Shown here: one piece after another, positions 1-8,140 of the stretch
Layout of the letters: every line of letters starts with the position of its first letter
How positions within the stretch are numbered: the stretch's first letter is position 1
Assembly: GCF_050943825.1 (NCBI RefSeq)
Contig: NZ_JBMNPX010000004.1
Span: 62,001-126,000, forward strand
DNA length: 64,000 nucleotides
Reading direction: 5' to 3'
DNA from: Pseudoflavonifractor sp050943825
Lineage (GTDB): Bacteria > Bacillota > Clostridia > Oscillospirales > Oscillospiraceae
Program-made: the position numbers and the translations under genes
Notes under the pieces: model-generated
Databases searched by the model: none
What the model was told of the DNA's origin: nothing
Seen by the model: only the letters and a program-made list of their open reading frames with translations

Positions 1-782
1 GCGGTGTTGATGAGGATGGCGCCGGGCTTCATCAGGGCGATCTTCTCGGCGCTGATCATGCCGGCAGTCTCCTTGGTGTACTTGGTGTGGAGGGAGATGT
101 AATCACTCTGGGAGAGAACGGTGTCCAGGTCGGTGAAGACGTAGTCGGGATACTGGGCCCGGACTGCCTCGGGGATGTAGGGATCGTAGATGAGCACCTT
201 GCTGCCGAAGCCGTTGTGCATGATCTTGGCCACCTTGCTGCCGATGGCGCCGAAGCCCACCAGGCCCAGGGTGCCGCAGGAGCACTCATTGCCCACATGC
301 TCGTTGGCATACAGGTCGCCGCGCCACTGGTTCTGATAGCGCAGGCAGTAGTGGCTGTAGGCGATGTTGCGGCTGACCGACATGATGAGACCCACGGCGA
401 ACTCGGCCACAGCGCCGGAGTTACGGCCGGGTGCGTAGATGACGGGAATCTTCCGCTCGGTGCAGGCGGCGGTGTTCACGTTCACCGGGCCGCCGCGGCC
501 CAGGGCGATGACCTTCAGGTTGGGCGCGTTGTCGATAACCTTCTTGGTAATGCAGCCGGTGTGGGTCAGGATAATCTCTGCATCCTTCACCAGGTCCAGC
601 AGTTCCTCATCAGTGCCGGAGTACTCAGCGACCTCGTCGTTGGACTCCATGGGAACCACGGGCCACTGCAGCTGGTGAGCAGCGTACTCAAAGGTCATGC
701 CGCTGTCTGCAAAGCGCTTCTCGAATGCCTCTTTCCAAATTTCGTTGGTAATAAAACGGTCACCTAACAGCAGGACTTTCAT
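1..782 (-). CDS. D-2-hydroxyacid dehydrogenase family protein, C-terminus cut by window edge
   Basis: NAD-dependent 2-hydroxyacid dehydrogenase (D-isomer/PGDH-like superfamily). About 260 residues are visible from ATG 780-782, preceded by AAGGAG. The N-terminal flavodoxin-like catalytic lobe carries ALGRGGPVNVN. The Rossmann core follows with GFGAIGSKVAK (a GxGxxG nucleotide loop) and an acidic residue in IYDPY. The reading frame is open to base 1, so the catalytic Glu/His region is not visible. The substrate cannot be fixed from sequence; related proteins act on phosphoglycerate, lactate or sugar acids. It stands alone on the minus strand, with a putative sigma-A promoter upstream. Confidence 0.85.
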   Translation of the reverse strand, partial: MKVLLLGDRFITNEIWKEAFEKRFADSGMTFEYAAHQLQWPVVPMESNDEVAEYSGTDEELLDLVKDAEIILTHTGCITKKVIDNAPNLKVIALGRGGPVNVNTAACTERKIPVIYAPGRNSGAVAEFAVGLIMSVSRNIAYSHYCLRYQNQWRGDLYANEHVGNECSCGTLGLVGFGAIGSKVAKIMHNGFGSKVLIYDPYIPEAVRAQYPDYVFTDLDTVLSQSDYISLHTKYTKETAGMISAEKIALMKPGAILINT

Positions 783-876
783 CTTGACCACTCCTTATTC
801 GGCTCTCATCGAGCTTGTCATTCTCTACAAAAAATTCTATGTTTTTGCCCCCTTCTTATATAGAAAAATCATGTGG

Positions 877-905
877 TTTTTAGGATTTTTATCGTCAGTT
901 GTCAA
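877..905 (-). promoter_or_regulatory. Putative sigma-A promoter for the hydroxyacid dehydrogenase gene
   Basis: On the minus strand TTGACA (900-905) is followed after 17 bases by TAAAAA (877-882). The -35 is perfect and the -10 matches four of six bases. It leaves a leader of roughly 90 bases before the ATG. Confidence 0.45.
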
Positions 906-975
906 ACTGAATAAATTATTTTACATGGCCCCATCCCCTTTTGTGCGATTTGATTTTTCCTTGCGTACCAATGGA

Positions 976-1013
976 AAGAGGCCTCTGCCGTGTCCCGGCG
1001 GAGGCCTCTTTTG
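976..1013. terminator. Hairpin terminator after the PHP phosphatase gene
   Basis: The arms AGAGGCCTC and GAGGCCTCT, extended by GCCG/CGGC, flank a short loop. A short T-rich tail lies on either strand. It sits directly downstream of the minus-strand PHP gene. Confidence 0.7.
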
Positions 1014-1031
1014 TGTTTGTGTGTCCTCACC

Positions 1032-1835
1032 TTACAATTTTACAAAACAGGGTTTTCTGTGGCGGTAGACTACACAGTAATCCCAGCCCAGATCACGCAG
1101 AAACTGGTACCCCTCGTTCAGATGGTCTCCCACCCATTTGACCTGATGGGCGTCGGACCCAACGGTGATGAATTCTCCCCCCAGCTCCCGGTAGCGGCGG
1201 AGGATGGCCGCCGTGGGTGTGGTCCGCTCTCCCATCCCATACCTCCAGCAGGAGGTGTTGAGCTCCAGTCCCTTTCCGTCCGCCACCGCCGTGCGGAGGA
1301 TCTCGTCCACCACATCGGTGTACAGGCTGTCGCTGGGCACATAGGGCGCATAGCGGTCCAGCAGGTTGAGATGGGCCAGCACATCATAGTCCTTGAACAG
1401 GGTGATGCACAGCAGCACGTGCTCATAATACTGCCTAAAAGCCTGCTCCACACTCACCCGCTTGTCCCGGGCCAGCTCGTCAAAGGTCCGCTCCCGGGTG
1501 GAGTGGAAGGACCCCAGAATAAAGTCGTAGTCGTAGTCGCGGGCGGCAGCCTCACAGAGCGCCATGGTCTCGCCGGGCAGGATCCCCATCTCCAGTCCTC
1601 TGAATACCTCCAGCCGCCCCTCATAGTCCTGGGCCAGCCGCTCCATGGCCCTGTGATAGGCCGGGGTGGGCTGGCCGGTCCGGTGGACCGGATTGGGGTA
1701 GTCCGGATGATAGTGGTCCGTAATGGCGATGCCCCGCAGCCCCTTGCGGACCGCCTCGTCCGCCACGGCCTCCATGGGCGACTGTGAGTCAGTGGAAAAA
1801 TCAGTGTGCAGATGCATGTCATAGGGGCGGAACAT
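1032..1835 (-). CDS. PHP-domain phosphatase, HisJ/HisK histidinol-phosphatase family
   Basis: A 267-residue PHP-family metal-dependent phosphoesterase. The N-terminal metal motif HLHTDFS (residues 8-14) is followed by ITDHYHPDY near residue 38. ILGSFHSTRE and SDAHQVKWVG supply further His/Asp ligands near the middle and C-terminus. The length fits Bacillus-type histidinol-phosphatases, which hydrolyse histidinol phosphate to histidinol. No other his genes are nearby, so a different phosphoester substrate is possible. The ATG at 1833-1835 follows a GAGG-rich ribosome binding site. Confidence 0.8.
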   Translation of the reverse strand: MFRPYDMHLHTDFSTDSQSPMEAVADEAVRKGLRGIAITDHYHPDYPNPVHRTGQPTPAYHRAMERLAQDYEGRLEVFRGLEMGILPGETMALCEAAARDYDYDFILGSFHSTRERTFDELARDKRVSVEQAFRQYYEHVLLCITLFKDYDVLAHLNLLDRYAPYVPSDSLYTDVVDEILRTAVADGKGLELNTSCWRYGMGERTTPTAAILRRYRELGGEFITVGSDAHQVKWVGDHLNEGYQFLRDLGWDYCVVYRHRKPCFVKL

Positions 1836-1918
1836 CTCCCCTCACTCCTCTCATCTTTGTAAAAATGTACACTTTTTAGGAATATTATTTTCCCTCTCTC
1901 CCTGTCTTCGCAACCGGA

Positions 1919-1961
1919 TTGCTTTCCGGCATTCCTTCCGTTATAATTGGGATATATCCCA
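1919..1961 (+). promoter_or_regulatory. Sigma-A promoter of yajC with a palindrome at the start point
   Basis: TTGCTT (1919-1924), a 17-base spacer, then TATAAT (1942-1947). A perfect 14-base palindrome, TGGGATATATCCCA, occupies 1948-1961, where transcription should begin, and could be an operator. The leader to the ATG is about 90 bases. Confidence 0.65.
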
Positions 1962-2042
1962 GAAGGCGCGCGGCAGGTTTTCTATGTGTTGTTAGTATAA
2001 CCATTTCTTTCTCCCGCGTCAAACGGAACAGGAGGCATACTG

Positions 2043-2438
2043 ATGCAGTTTTTCATTCCTGTCATTACCATGCTGGTCCTTGCGCTGATCATCCACTTTG
2101 CCCTGGCCCGTCCTCAGAGAAAGCGGGAGGAGCGGTACGCCCTGATGGTAGCGGCCCTGAAGCCCGGCTGCAAGGTCCACGCAGGCGGCGGCATTTACGG
2201 CACGGTTCTGGAGGTGCACAAGGACAGCTTTGTTCTCTCCTCTGCCCCTGGGAAAACCAAGCTGGAGTTTGATCTCCAGGCTCTGGAGGGTCTGGACGGC
2301 TTTGATGTCCGGAGCGAGCGCAGACGTCAGAAGGACCTGCGGAAGGCGCGTTTCCAGCGCCAGAACGAGCAGCCCTCCGGCACGGATCAGCGCCCCGATC
2401 CCTACGGACTCCGTTCGCCCAAAGGTCCTCATCTCTAA
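2043..2438 (+). CDS. yajC: YajC-like preprotein translocase subunit
   Basis: A 131-residue protein with one N-terminal membrane helix (about residues 4-21), then RPQRKREERY and the YajC-like core LKPGCKVHAGGGIYGTVLEV. YajC proteins associate with the SecDF-YajC complex in the cytoplasmic membrane. The hydrophilic C-terminal tail (residues 95-131) is rich in Arg, Gln and Pro and is longer than in typical YajC. The usual neighbours tgt and secDF are absent here; a HAD phosphatase follows at a spacing of 27 bases and is probably co-transcribed. An AGGAGG-type site lies upstream of the ATG. Confidence 0.8.
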   Translation: MQFFIPVITMLVLALIIHFALARPQRKREERYALMVAALKPGCKVHAGGGIYGTVLEVHKDSFVLSSAPGKTKLEFDLQALEGLDGFDVRSERRRQKDLRKARFQRQNEQPSGTDQRPDPYGLRSPKGPHL

Positions 2439-2465
2439 GCAATTCTGCCCGGGAGGCTGTTTGCC

Positions 2466-3125
2466 ATGTATCACGCAGAAACCTTCGGCCGCAAGGCCAT
2501 GATATTTGATATGGACGGTACCCTGCTGGACTCCATGCCCGCCTGGAAGGACAACCTGTATCAGGTGGCCCTCCGCTTCGGTGTGGAGCTTCCGCCGGAT
2601 TTTTACGACCTGTACAAGCTCCTCATCTCTCCCGAAGTGGCCCAGCACATGGTGGAGCATTACCACGTCAAGGGTACGGTGGAAGAGGTGTTCCAGGCCA
2701 TCAACCATGGGATTGTCTCCTACTATGCCAACTCCATCTCCCCCAAGCCCTTTGCCCGCGAATTGCTGGAGGCCTACCGCGCTCAGGGGATGAAGGTGGT
2801 GCTGCTCACCGGCACCGAGCGGCCGCTCATTGATCTGGTGCTCCGCCGCCTGGACTTTTTCCAGTATTTTGACCTCACCTGCTCCTGCCGGGAGGCGGGC
2901 GGCCCCAAATCCTCCCCTGTCCCCTTCCACTATGTGCTGGACAGGCTGGGCGTCAAGCCGGAGGAAGCCGTTATGTTTGAGGACGGTATCCACGGCGTCA
3001 AGTCCGCCAATCAATGCGGCATTTTTACCGTGGGCGTCCATGACAGCATGTGGGATGATGTGGCTCAGGAGATGGCGTCCGTCGCCGGACGGTATGTCCA
3101 TTCTCTGAAGGAGCTTCTGACCTGA
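2466..3125 (+). CDS. HAD-superfamily hydrolase, beta-phosphoglucomutase/phosphatase-like (subfamily IA)
   Basis: A 219-residue HAD hydrolase. Motif I is FDMDGTLLDS, with the nucleophile Asp near residue 15. A helical cap spans about residues 20-85. Motif II threonine is in VVLLTGTER, and motif IV is MFEDGIHGVKSA. It should transfer or hydrolyse a phosphoryl group on a small metabolite through an aspartyl-phosphate with Mg2+. Sequence does not give the substrate. It follows yajC closely and ends at a very strong terminator. Confidence 0.8.
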   Translation: MYHAETFGRKAMIFDMDGTLLDSMPAWKDNLYQVALRFGVELPPDFYDLYKLLISPEVAQHMVEHYHVKGTVEEVFQAINHGIVSYYANSISPKPFARELLEAYRAQGMKVVLLTGTERPLIDLVLRRLDFFQYFDLTCSCREAGGPKSSPVPFHYVLDRLGVKPEEAVMFEDGIHGVKSANQCGIFTVGVHDSMWDDVAQEMASVAGRYVHSLKELLT

Positions 3126-3135
3126 TCGAAATAAG

Positions 3136-3175
3136 AAAAGCGGGGACGCGGCATATGCCGCGTCCCCGCTTTTTG
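3136..3175 (+). terminator. Strong intrinsic terminator after yajC-HAD
   Basis: A perfect inverted repeat AAAAGCGGGGACGCGGCA / TGCCGCGTCCCCGCTTTT with a two-base loop and a T tract. It is symmetrical and can also stop minus-strand transcription coming from the SASP gene. Confidence 0.95.
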
Positions 3176-3222
3176 ATAGGGCAGTGCTTCGTCCTTCTGT
3201 CGGTTATAACCTCAGGAGGGTG

Positions 3223-3417
3223 TTACTGCATGCCGTTCTCGTAGGCCTGGATCATCTTCTTGACCATCTGGCCGCCCACGGAGCCAGCCTCACGGGAGGT
3301 CAGGTCGCCGTTGTAACCCTGCTTCAGGTTGACGCCGACCTCAGAAGCGGCCTCCATCTTGAACTTGTTGAGAGCCTCACGGGCGCTGGGGACAACAGCC
3401 TTATTGGAACTAGTCAT
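3223..3417 (-). CDS. Alpha/beta-type small acid-soluble spore protein (SASP)
   Basis: A 64-residue protein with both family signatures: the central KMEAASEVGVNL segment, which corresponds to the GPR protease cleavage region, and the C-terminal GDLTSREAGSVGGQMVKKMI DNA-binding helix. Such proteins coat and protect DNA in the dormant spore and are degraded on germination. The ATG at 3415-3417 follows AAGGAG. Expression would be expected from sigma-G in the forespore, but I could not place a convincing sigma-G promoter. The gene marks the host as an endospore former. Confidence 0.95.
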   Translation of the reverse strand: MTSSNKAVVPSAREALNKFKMEAASEVGVNLKQGYNGDLTSREAGSVGGQMVKKMIQAYENGMQ

Positions 3418-3581
3418 AGCTTGTGCATCTCCTTGTGTTTTGTTTTTGTTGGATTGGGAATCCGAACATAGCTTTGCCCCGTGAGATTTTTATATTCGCT
3501 CCTGTTCACGCCAAATTTTTGCAGTACACACGCTGTTTCAATTTATTTATAATTTAAGATGCACAGCAATTTTCTTCACAG

Positions 3582-5435
3582 TCATTTCAGAGAAAAATAC
3601 TGTTCCCGCCGGTCTCCGCCGCCGAAGAGATTGTTGTACTGTACCTGCCGGCACTGCTCAATCAGGCTGGTATATTCATTGTTCTCCAGGTGGCTGTACG
3701 CATGGCCGCTGGTATCCGTGTACCCCACGAAGGTCATGGCGGGCAGCTGCTCCTGCACGTCCCAGAGGAAGTTATTCCACGCGGTCCCCTCCAGACCGGC
3801 ACAGCGCAGCACATATAGGGCCAGGAAATTCAGGCTGGTCACCTGGGGCACCTCCTCCGGCAGGGGATAGTTGGCCCACACCACAAAGGGCACCTGGTAC
3901 TTGCCCATGTACTGCTCCATGGTCATCTCCCCCTGGGTGACGCCGTAGGCCTTGTCCAGGAACGCCTGCTCCACCGAGGGCTGGTGGTCGCCGAACATGA
4001 CCACAATTGTGGGCTCGTCCAGCTGGGAGAGGTACTCAATCAGGGTCTGGAAGGCATGATCCGACTTGTTGGCCAGGGTGAGGTACTGCTCCGCCATGGG
4101 GTACTTCCCCGGCTCATCGGCCACCGTCACCTCTGCCGGGTAGTCCTCCACGGTGTAGCTGCCGTGGTTCTGAATGGTGACGTTGAAGAGGAAGAGCGGT
4201 TCCCCCTCCTTCTTGTGCTCCAGCTCCCATATGATCTGCTCAAAGTCCGACTGGTCGCTCACATAGCCGTGCTCCATGGTCTGGGGCACATCCATATCGT
4301 CGCCGCACTTGAAGCTGTCAAAGCCCAGCAGAGGATAGGCCCGGTCCCGCTGCCAGGAGGTACGGGTGCCCGGGTGGAAAGCCAGGGTGCTGTACCCCTG
4401 CTCCTTCAGCAGGGAGGCCAGGGAGTAGGTGGGCTCCAGCACATACTGCTGGTAGGGGATGCTGCCCGAGGGGAGGAAGGCCATGGAGTTGCCGGTGAGG
4501 AACTCAAACTCGCTGGCACTGGTGCCTGCGCCGAACACGGAGGTATAGGCGTGGCCGAACACCGCGTTGTCCAGGCTGCTGACATAGTCCACCACGCTCT
4601 CGCTCAGCTCCAGATTGCCGAAGAACTCAAAATCCGCCCAGGACTCGTTCATGATGGCGATCACATTGGGCCGCTCCGGGGCGTCTGCGGTCCCAACCGG
4701 CCCCGACACCTGGGACATGATCTGGTCCACCCCCTCGGGCGATGTGTCCGAGGGCTTGTCCACCTCCAAAAATTCGGTGTTGCGCAGGAACGTGGCCAGA
4801 CAGCCGCCGGTGCGGTAGGACCCGGCGGGGTCCCACACGTCGGTGACCACCCCCAGCTCTCCCAGACGGCTGGTTGGGAACAAGAAGTACAGGCAGGCCA
4901 GTCCGGCGCACAGCCAGCCCAGCCGTCCCTTCCAGCCTGTAAGCCGGAGTCTGGTCCGCACCTGCTTCAGGCTCAGGACACACACCAGCCCGATCGCCAG
5001 CGCACCTGCCAGACACATCTGCCAGGTGGGGACAAAGCGGTAGCTCCCCGCCACGTCAGCGGCAGTACCCAGGGCGGAAAAGTCCCAGGGCAGAATGGGC
5101 GTGCCCCGGAAGAGGTTGACAAAGTAGTTGGCCGCGCCCCACAAGCCTGCCGCGATATGGATGCCGCAGCAGCAGAGCCAGACCCGGCCTGTCAGGCCGC
5201 AGAGCGGCCAGTAGAGCAGGGCGATACAGAGGGCATTTGCCGCTGCCACAGGCAGCGGCAAGGCCCACGGCGCTGCGCCGTAGGCCAGCTGCATCAGCCA
5301 CACGGCGGTGAATGGAGTAAGCAGCAGGGCCGCCAGCAGGGGCAGCCACCGGCGTCCGGCCGTGAGGACGGCATCGCCTTTTTCCTGCTCCTGCGGTATC
5401 TCATAGGTTTTCTCTTTTCTCAGCAGTTGGTTCAT
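3582..5435 (-). CDS. LTA-synthase family membrane sulfatase (phosphoglycerol transferase-like)
   Basis: A 617-residue membrane protein. Four or five hydrophobic helices occupy about residues 30-205, followed by an extracellular sulfatase-fold domain. The domain shows the metal-binding Glu in IMNESWADF, the probable catalytic Thr in GAGTSASEFEFLTG, and the late metal site FGDHQPS. LtaS-type enzymes transfer glycerol phosphate from phosphatidylglycerol onto lipoteichoic acid or other glycans. A longer reading frame opens at 5483, but a consensus promoter (5472-5500) starts transcription inside that extension. The ATG at 5433-5435, with GAGGGA ten bases upstream, is therefore the likely start. 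Confidence 0.85.
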   Translation of the reverse strand: MNQLLRKEKTYEIPQEQEKGDAVLTAGRRWLPLLAALLLTPFTAVWLMQLAYGAAPWALPLPVAAANALCIALLYWPLCGLTGRVWLCCCGIHIAAGLWGAANYFVNLFRGTPILPWDFSALGTAADVAGSYRFVPTWQMCLAGALAIGLVCVLSLKQVRTRLRLTGWKGRLGWLCAGLACLYFLFPTSRLGELGVVTDVWDPAGSYRTGGCLATFLRNTEFLEVDKPSDTSPEGVDQIMSQVSGPVGTADAPERPNVIAIMNESWADFEFFGNLELSESVVDYVSSLDNAVFGHAYTSVFGAGTSASEFEFLTGNSMAFLPSGSIPYQQYVLEPTYSLASLLKEQGYSTLAFHPGTRTSWQRDRAYPLLGFDSFKCGDDMDVPQTMEHGYVSDQSDFEQIIWELEHKKEGEPLFLFNVTIQNHGSYTVEDYPAEVTVADEPGKYPMAEQYLTLANKSDHAFQTLIEYLSQLDEPTIVVMFGDHQPSVEQAFLDKAYGVTQGEMTMEQYMGKYQVPFVVWANYPLPEEVPQVTSLNFLALYVLRCAGLEGTAWNNFLWDVQEQLPAMTFVGYTDTSGHAYSHLENNEYTSLIEQCRQVQYNNLFGGGDRREQYFSLK

Positions 5436-5471
5436 TTGTATCAATTCCCTCAAAAAAGGTTGCGAGGTGCT

Positions 5472-5500
5472 ATTATAGCGCAAGAATCAGATTCTGTCAA
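5472..5500 (-). promoter_or_regulatory. Perfect-consensus sigma-A promoter for the LTA-synthase-like gene
   Basis: On the minus strand TTGACA (5495-5500), a 17-base spacer, then TATAAT (5472-5477). The -35 hexamer overlaps the T tract of the preceding terminator. The promoter fixes the downstream ATG at 5435 as the start codon. Confidence 0.9.
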
Positions 5501-5532
5501 AAGCGGTCTCCCCTGTGGGGAGACCGCTTTTG
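5499..5532 (-). terminator. Intrinsic terminator after the SSB-like gene
   Basis: The arms AAAAGCGGTCTCCCC and GGGGAGACCGCTTTT flank a four-base loop. It ends the SSB-like transcript immediately before the next promoter. Confidence 0.9.
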
Positions 5533-5555
5533 CTCTGTCACAGGTCGGATACGCT

Positions 5556-6188
5556 TCATGCCTGTTCCGGCAGAATGGCCGCCCCGGCCGGTTCCAGCTT
5601 CATCACCGACACCTCAAAGGCAGTGCGGGTCAGGTTCTGTCCGTTTTCCACCTTGATGTACTGCCGGCTCTGGAGCCGGCCTTCCAGGCGCACGCCGTCT
5701 CCCACGCTGAGGGAGGCGCAGCGCTGGGCCAGGGACCCCCACACGATGCAGGGCAGGTAATCCGCCCGGCCGTACCGGCGGTTTACCGCCAGCATCAGGT
5801 CGCAGATGTCCCGCCCCAATGGGGTGCGGCGAAGCACCGGCGGCTTGCACAGCACCCCGGCCAGGGACAGGTCGTTGGCGTGCTCCCCCGCCCCCGGGCG
5901 CAGGCTGCGGGCAAAGAGGGTGATGACCAGCCGGCTGCCCCGGCCGCTCTTGTTGTTGAAGGAGCGAACCTCCCCCTCAATCTCCACCTCCGCCCCGGGC
6001 GCTACCGGGCACTGCTCCAGCTGCCCAGCGGAGACCACCACATTGATCTGGTCCTCCGCGCCGGACAGCCGCTCCACCCGCAGGGGGAAGGTCCAGTAGG
6101 TGACGCCCCGGTTCTCGTGGGAGACCACAGGCGCAGCCGCCGCCTCACCCCGCAGGAAGGCATGGTTCTCGTTCCAGTCTGTCTGCAT
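5556..6188 (-). CDS. SSB-like protein with two OB-fold segments
   Basis: A 210-residue protein from ATG 6186-6188; an in-frame extension to 6287 is possible but would overlap the upstream flavodoxin gene. The C-terminal half (about residues 95-205) resembles a single-stranded DNA-binding OB domain: NDLSLAGVLCKPP, then YLPCIVWGSLAQRC and GDGVRLEGRLQSRQYIK. The N-terminal half (about 8-90; FLRGEAAA, YWTFPLRVERLSG, EVEIEGEVRSFNN) looks like a second, more divergent OB fold. The acidic C-terminal tail of canonical SSB, which recruits repair partners, is missing. This suggests an accessory SSB-like protein, role unknown. Confidence 0.7.
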   Translation of the reverse strand: MQTDWNENHAFLRGEAAAAPVVSHENRGVTYWTFPLRVERLSGAEDQINVVVSAGQLEQCPVAPGAEVEIEGEVRSFNNKSGRGSRLVITLFARSLRPGAGEHANDLSLAGVLCKPPVLRRTPLGRDICDLMLAVNRRYGRADYLPCIVWGSLAQRCASLSVGDGVRLEGRLQSRQYIKVENGQNLTRTAFEVSVMKLEPAGAAILPEQA

Positions 6189-6264
6189 ACCAATCCACAC
6201 TCCCGTGTCATTTCTCAGGATGTGAGATGTATATGCAGGTTTGTCCCCCGCTATGACCATCCCC

Positions 6265-6804
6265 TCAGGCTCCATACTCCGCGGCAAAGGCCAGCAGCTT
6301 TTCCCGGTCCCGGGGCGCCACCTTGAGGGTATAGAGTTCGTTTCCGGCGGGCACCAGACCCTTCAGCGTCTCCAGCTCAGGGGCACGCTCCAGGTCCAGG
6401 CCGTCCACATACAGCAGCACCCGCTTGCCGGTGAAGGGGTGGGTCTCCAGGTACCGGCGCAGGGGCCGGGCAGTCTCCCCCATGTAGACGGGGCTGCCGA
6501 ACACCAGCAGGTCGTAGTCCCCGGGGGCATAGGGCAGGTCCTCCGAGGGGTGGTTCACCGTCACGGCGTAGCCCATCTCCGCCAGCCGGGTGGCCAGGGC
6601 CTCTGCCTGAGGTACGTTGCGCCTGGCGTTGGAGGGCTGGTACAGAAACAGGGCCTTCCGTGCCCCCTGCCCCAGCCGCTTCTCCGCAGGACGGCGGCGG
6701 CTGTCCCGAATGCTGATGGTCAGCTTGAAGAAAATCATCAGCCCCACTGCCGCTGCGGCCAGCAGGGACAGAACGATAAACAGAATATTGAGCAGCAGTT
6801 CCAT
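6265..6804 (-). CDS. Membrane-anchored flavodoxin-like protein
   Basis: A 179-residue protein. A single hydrophobic helix (about residues 4-27) precedes a basic stretch and a flavodoxin-fold domain (about 50-179). ALFLYQPSNARRN sits where the FMN phosphate loop belongs, and DYDLLVFGSPVYMGETARPL matches the second FMN-binding loop of the flavodoxin/NADPH-dependent FMN reductase group. The phosphate loop lacks the usual S/T-x-T-G-N-T pattern, so FMN binding is probable but not assured. Its stop codon falls near the start of the SSB-like gene and the two may be co-transcribed. GGAGG precedes the ATG. Confidence 0.7.
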   Translation of the reverse strand: MELLLNILFIVLSLLAAAAVGLMIFFKLTISIRDSRRRPAEKRLGQGARKALFLYQPSNARRNVPQAEALATRLAEMGYAVTVNHPSEDLPYAPGDYDLLVFGSPVYMGETARPLRRYLETHPFTGKRVLLYVDGLDLERAPELETLKGLVPAGNELYTLKVAPRDREKLLAFAAEYGA

Positions 6805-6926
6805 GGAAGCAATCCTCCTTTTCCAGGTGCAGTCAAAGCATAACAGAGAGATCTTATTTCTTCCATGTGGGTTTTATTAAAATAAGTTAAAGTTTTGATA
6901 TGCGGATGCCCAGAATGGGCCGGGGC

Positions 6927-6955
6927 TTGACATTCTCCCCCGCCCTCCCTATCAT
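6927..6955 (+). promoter_or_regulatory. Sigma-A promoter of the acylation cluster
   Basis: TTGACA (6927-6932), a 17-base spacer, then TATCAT (6950-6955), about 50 bases upstream of the acyltransferase start. Confidence 0.75.
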
Positions 6956-7002
6956 GGAAACAGTAACCTCCAAAAACCCGGCAGAGATATGTCAGGGAGG
7001 CG

Positions 7003-8082
7003 ATGTTCTTGTCTCAATCCACACAGACCCGGCTCTCCGGTCTGGACGTCCTGCGCAACGGCTCCATGCTGATGGTGGTCCTGCTCCACGTCTCCGGCGT
7101 GGGCGGCCTGCTTGCCGCACTGCCCGCCGGTTCCCTCCGCTGGTGGGCTCTCTGGGGGCTGGAGGCCCTGTGCTCCTGCGCGGTAAACTGCTACGGTCTG
7201 CTCAGCGGCTACCTGGGCGTGGGACGGAAGCACCCCCTCTCCCGGCTGGGCTCCCTCTGGCTCCAGGCCGTCTTCTATTCCGCCGTGCTCACGGTGCTGT
7301 TCGGCCTTCTGGCCCCCGGTTCCCTCCGGGTGCGGGACATGATCGCGCCCTTCTTCCCGGTGCTCAACGGCACCTACTGGTATTTCAGCGTCTACTTTGC
7401 TCTCTTCCTGCTGATGCCCTTCCTGGACAGCGCCCTCACCGCCCTGTCCCCTGCTTCCGCCAAACGGCTGGTTCTGGCGCTGATCGCTGTCTTTTCCCTG
7501 GCCGATTTCATCTCCCCGGAGGAGATTTTCTCCACCCGGGGCGGGTACAGCGTGGCCTGGCTGGCAGTGCTCTATCTGCTGGGCGGCTGTCTGCGGCTCC
7601 ATCCTCCCGCCCGGCTGCCCCGGCCCTGGCTGCTGCTGGCCGGGTACGTGGGCTTCTCCCTGCTGGCCCTGGTGGGCAAGACCTTCGGCGTGTCCCAGCC
7701 CGGCACCTTCTTCAAATGGGGGACCCTCCTCTCCTACACCTCCCCCCTCATTCTTGTGGCTGCATTGTGCCTGTTTCTGGCGCTGTACCGCCTGCCCCCT
7801 CTGCCCGCTCCCGTTGCCCGAGTCGTGTCCTTCTGCGCGCCCTTGTCCTTCGGCGTGTACCTACTCCACGCCCACCCGCTGGTGTGGTCCCACCTGCTGG
7901 CGGGCCGGACCGCCTTTCTGGCCCAGTTCTCCACGCCCCTGTGCCTGGCAGGCGCTCTGGCCATCGGCTTGGCCATCTTCGCCGTGGGCATCGGCGCGGA
8001 CTATGTACGCAGCCTGATTTTCCGGGCAGGCGGACGTGTCATTGACCGCCTCCGGGCAGGCCGCAGCGCACCGGTAAATTGA
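7003..8082 (+). CDS. Acyltransferase family 3 (OafA/YrhL-like) membrane protein
   Basis: A 359-residue polytopic protein with about ten hydrophobic helices. The N-terminal signature SGLDVLRNGSMLMVVLLHVSG contains the family's Arg and its catalytic-type His. GTYWYFSVYFALFLLMPFL and FGVYLLHAHPL are further typical segments. Such enzymes O-acylate surface polysaccharides, peptidoglycan or lipids. The ATG at 7003 lies only two bases after GGGAGG; a TTG at 7009 would have an eight-base spacing and may be the real start. MBOAT and SGNH-like genes downstream support a glycan-acylation role. Confidence 0.8.
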   Translation: MFLSQSTQTRLSGLDVLRNGSMLMVVLLHVSGVGGLLAALPAGSLRWWALWGLEALCSCAVNCYGLLSGYLGVGRKHPLSRLGSLWLQAVFYSAVLTVLFGLLAPGSLRVRDMIAPFFPVLNGTYWYFSVYFALFLLMPFLDSALTALSPASAKRLVLALIAVFSLADFISPEEIFSTRGGYSVAWLAVLYLLGGCLRLHPPARLPRPWLLLAGYVGFSLLALVGKTFGVSQPGTFFKWGTLLSYTSPLILVAALCLFLALYRLPPLPAPVARVVSFCAPLSFGVYLLHAHPLVWSHLLAGRTAFLAQFSTPLCLAGALAIGLAIFAVGIGADYVRSLIFRAGGRVIDRLRAGRSAPVN

Positions 8083-8112
8083 CTTTCCCCGCCGCATCGG
8101 ATAAAATATAAT
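8079..8112 (+). promoter_or_regulatory. Promoter of the MBOAT gene, inside the end of the preceding gene
   Basis: TTGACT (8079-8084) and TAAAAT (8102-8107) are 17 bases apart. A TATAAT also lies at 8107-8112. This allows separate transcription of MBOAT and SGNH genes. Confidence 0.6.
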
Positions 8113-8140
8113 ACCTACTTTTTGAAAAGGCGGTGACTCC

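Noticed and set aside
3984..6326. 780-codon plus-strand open frame
   Set aside because: It runs antisense across three real genes, their promoter and a terminator, so it cannot be one gene.
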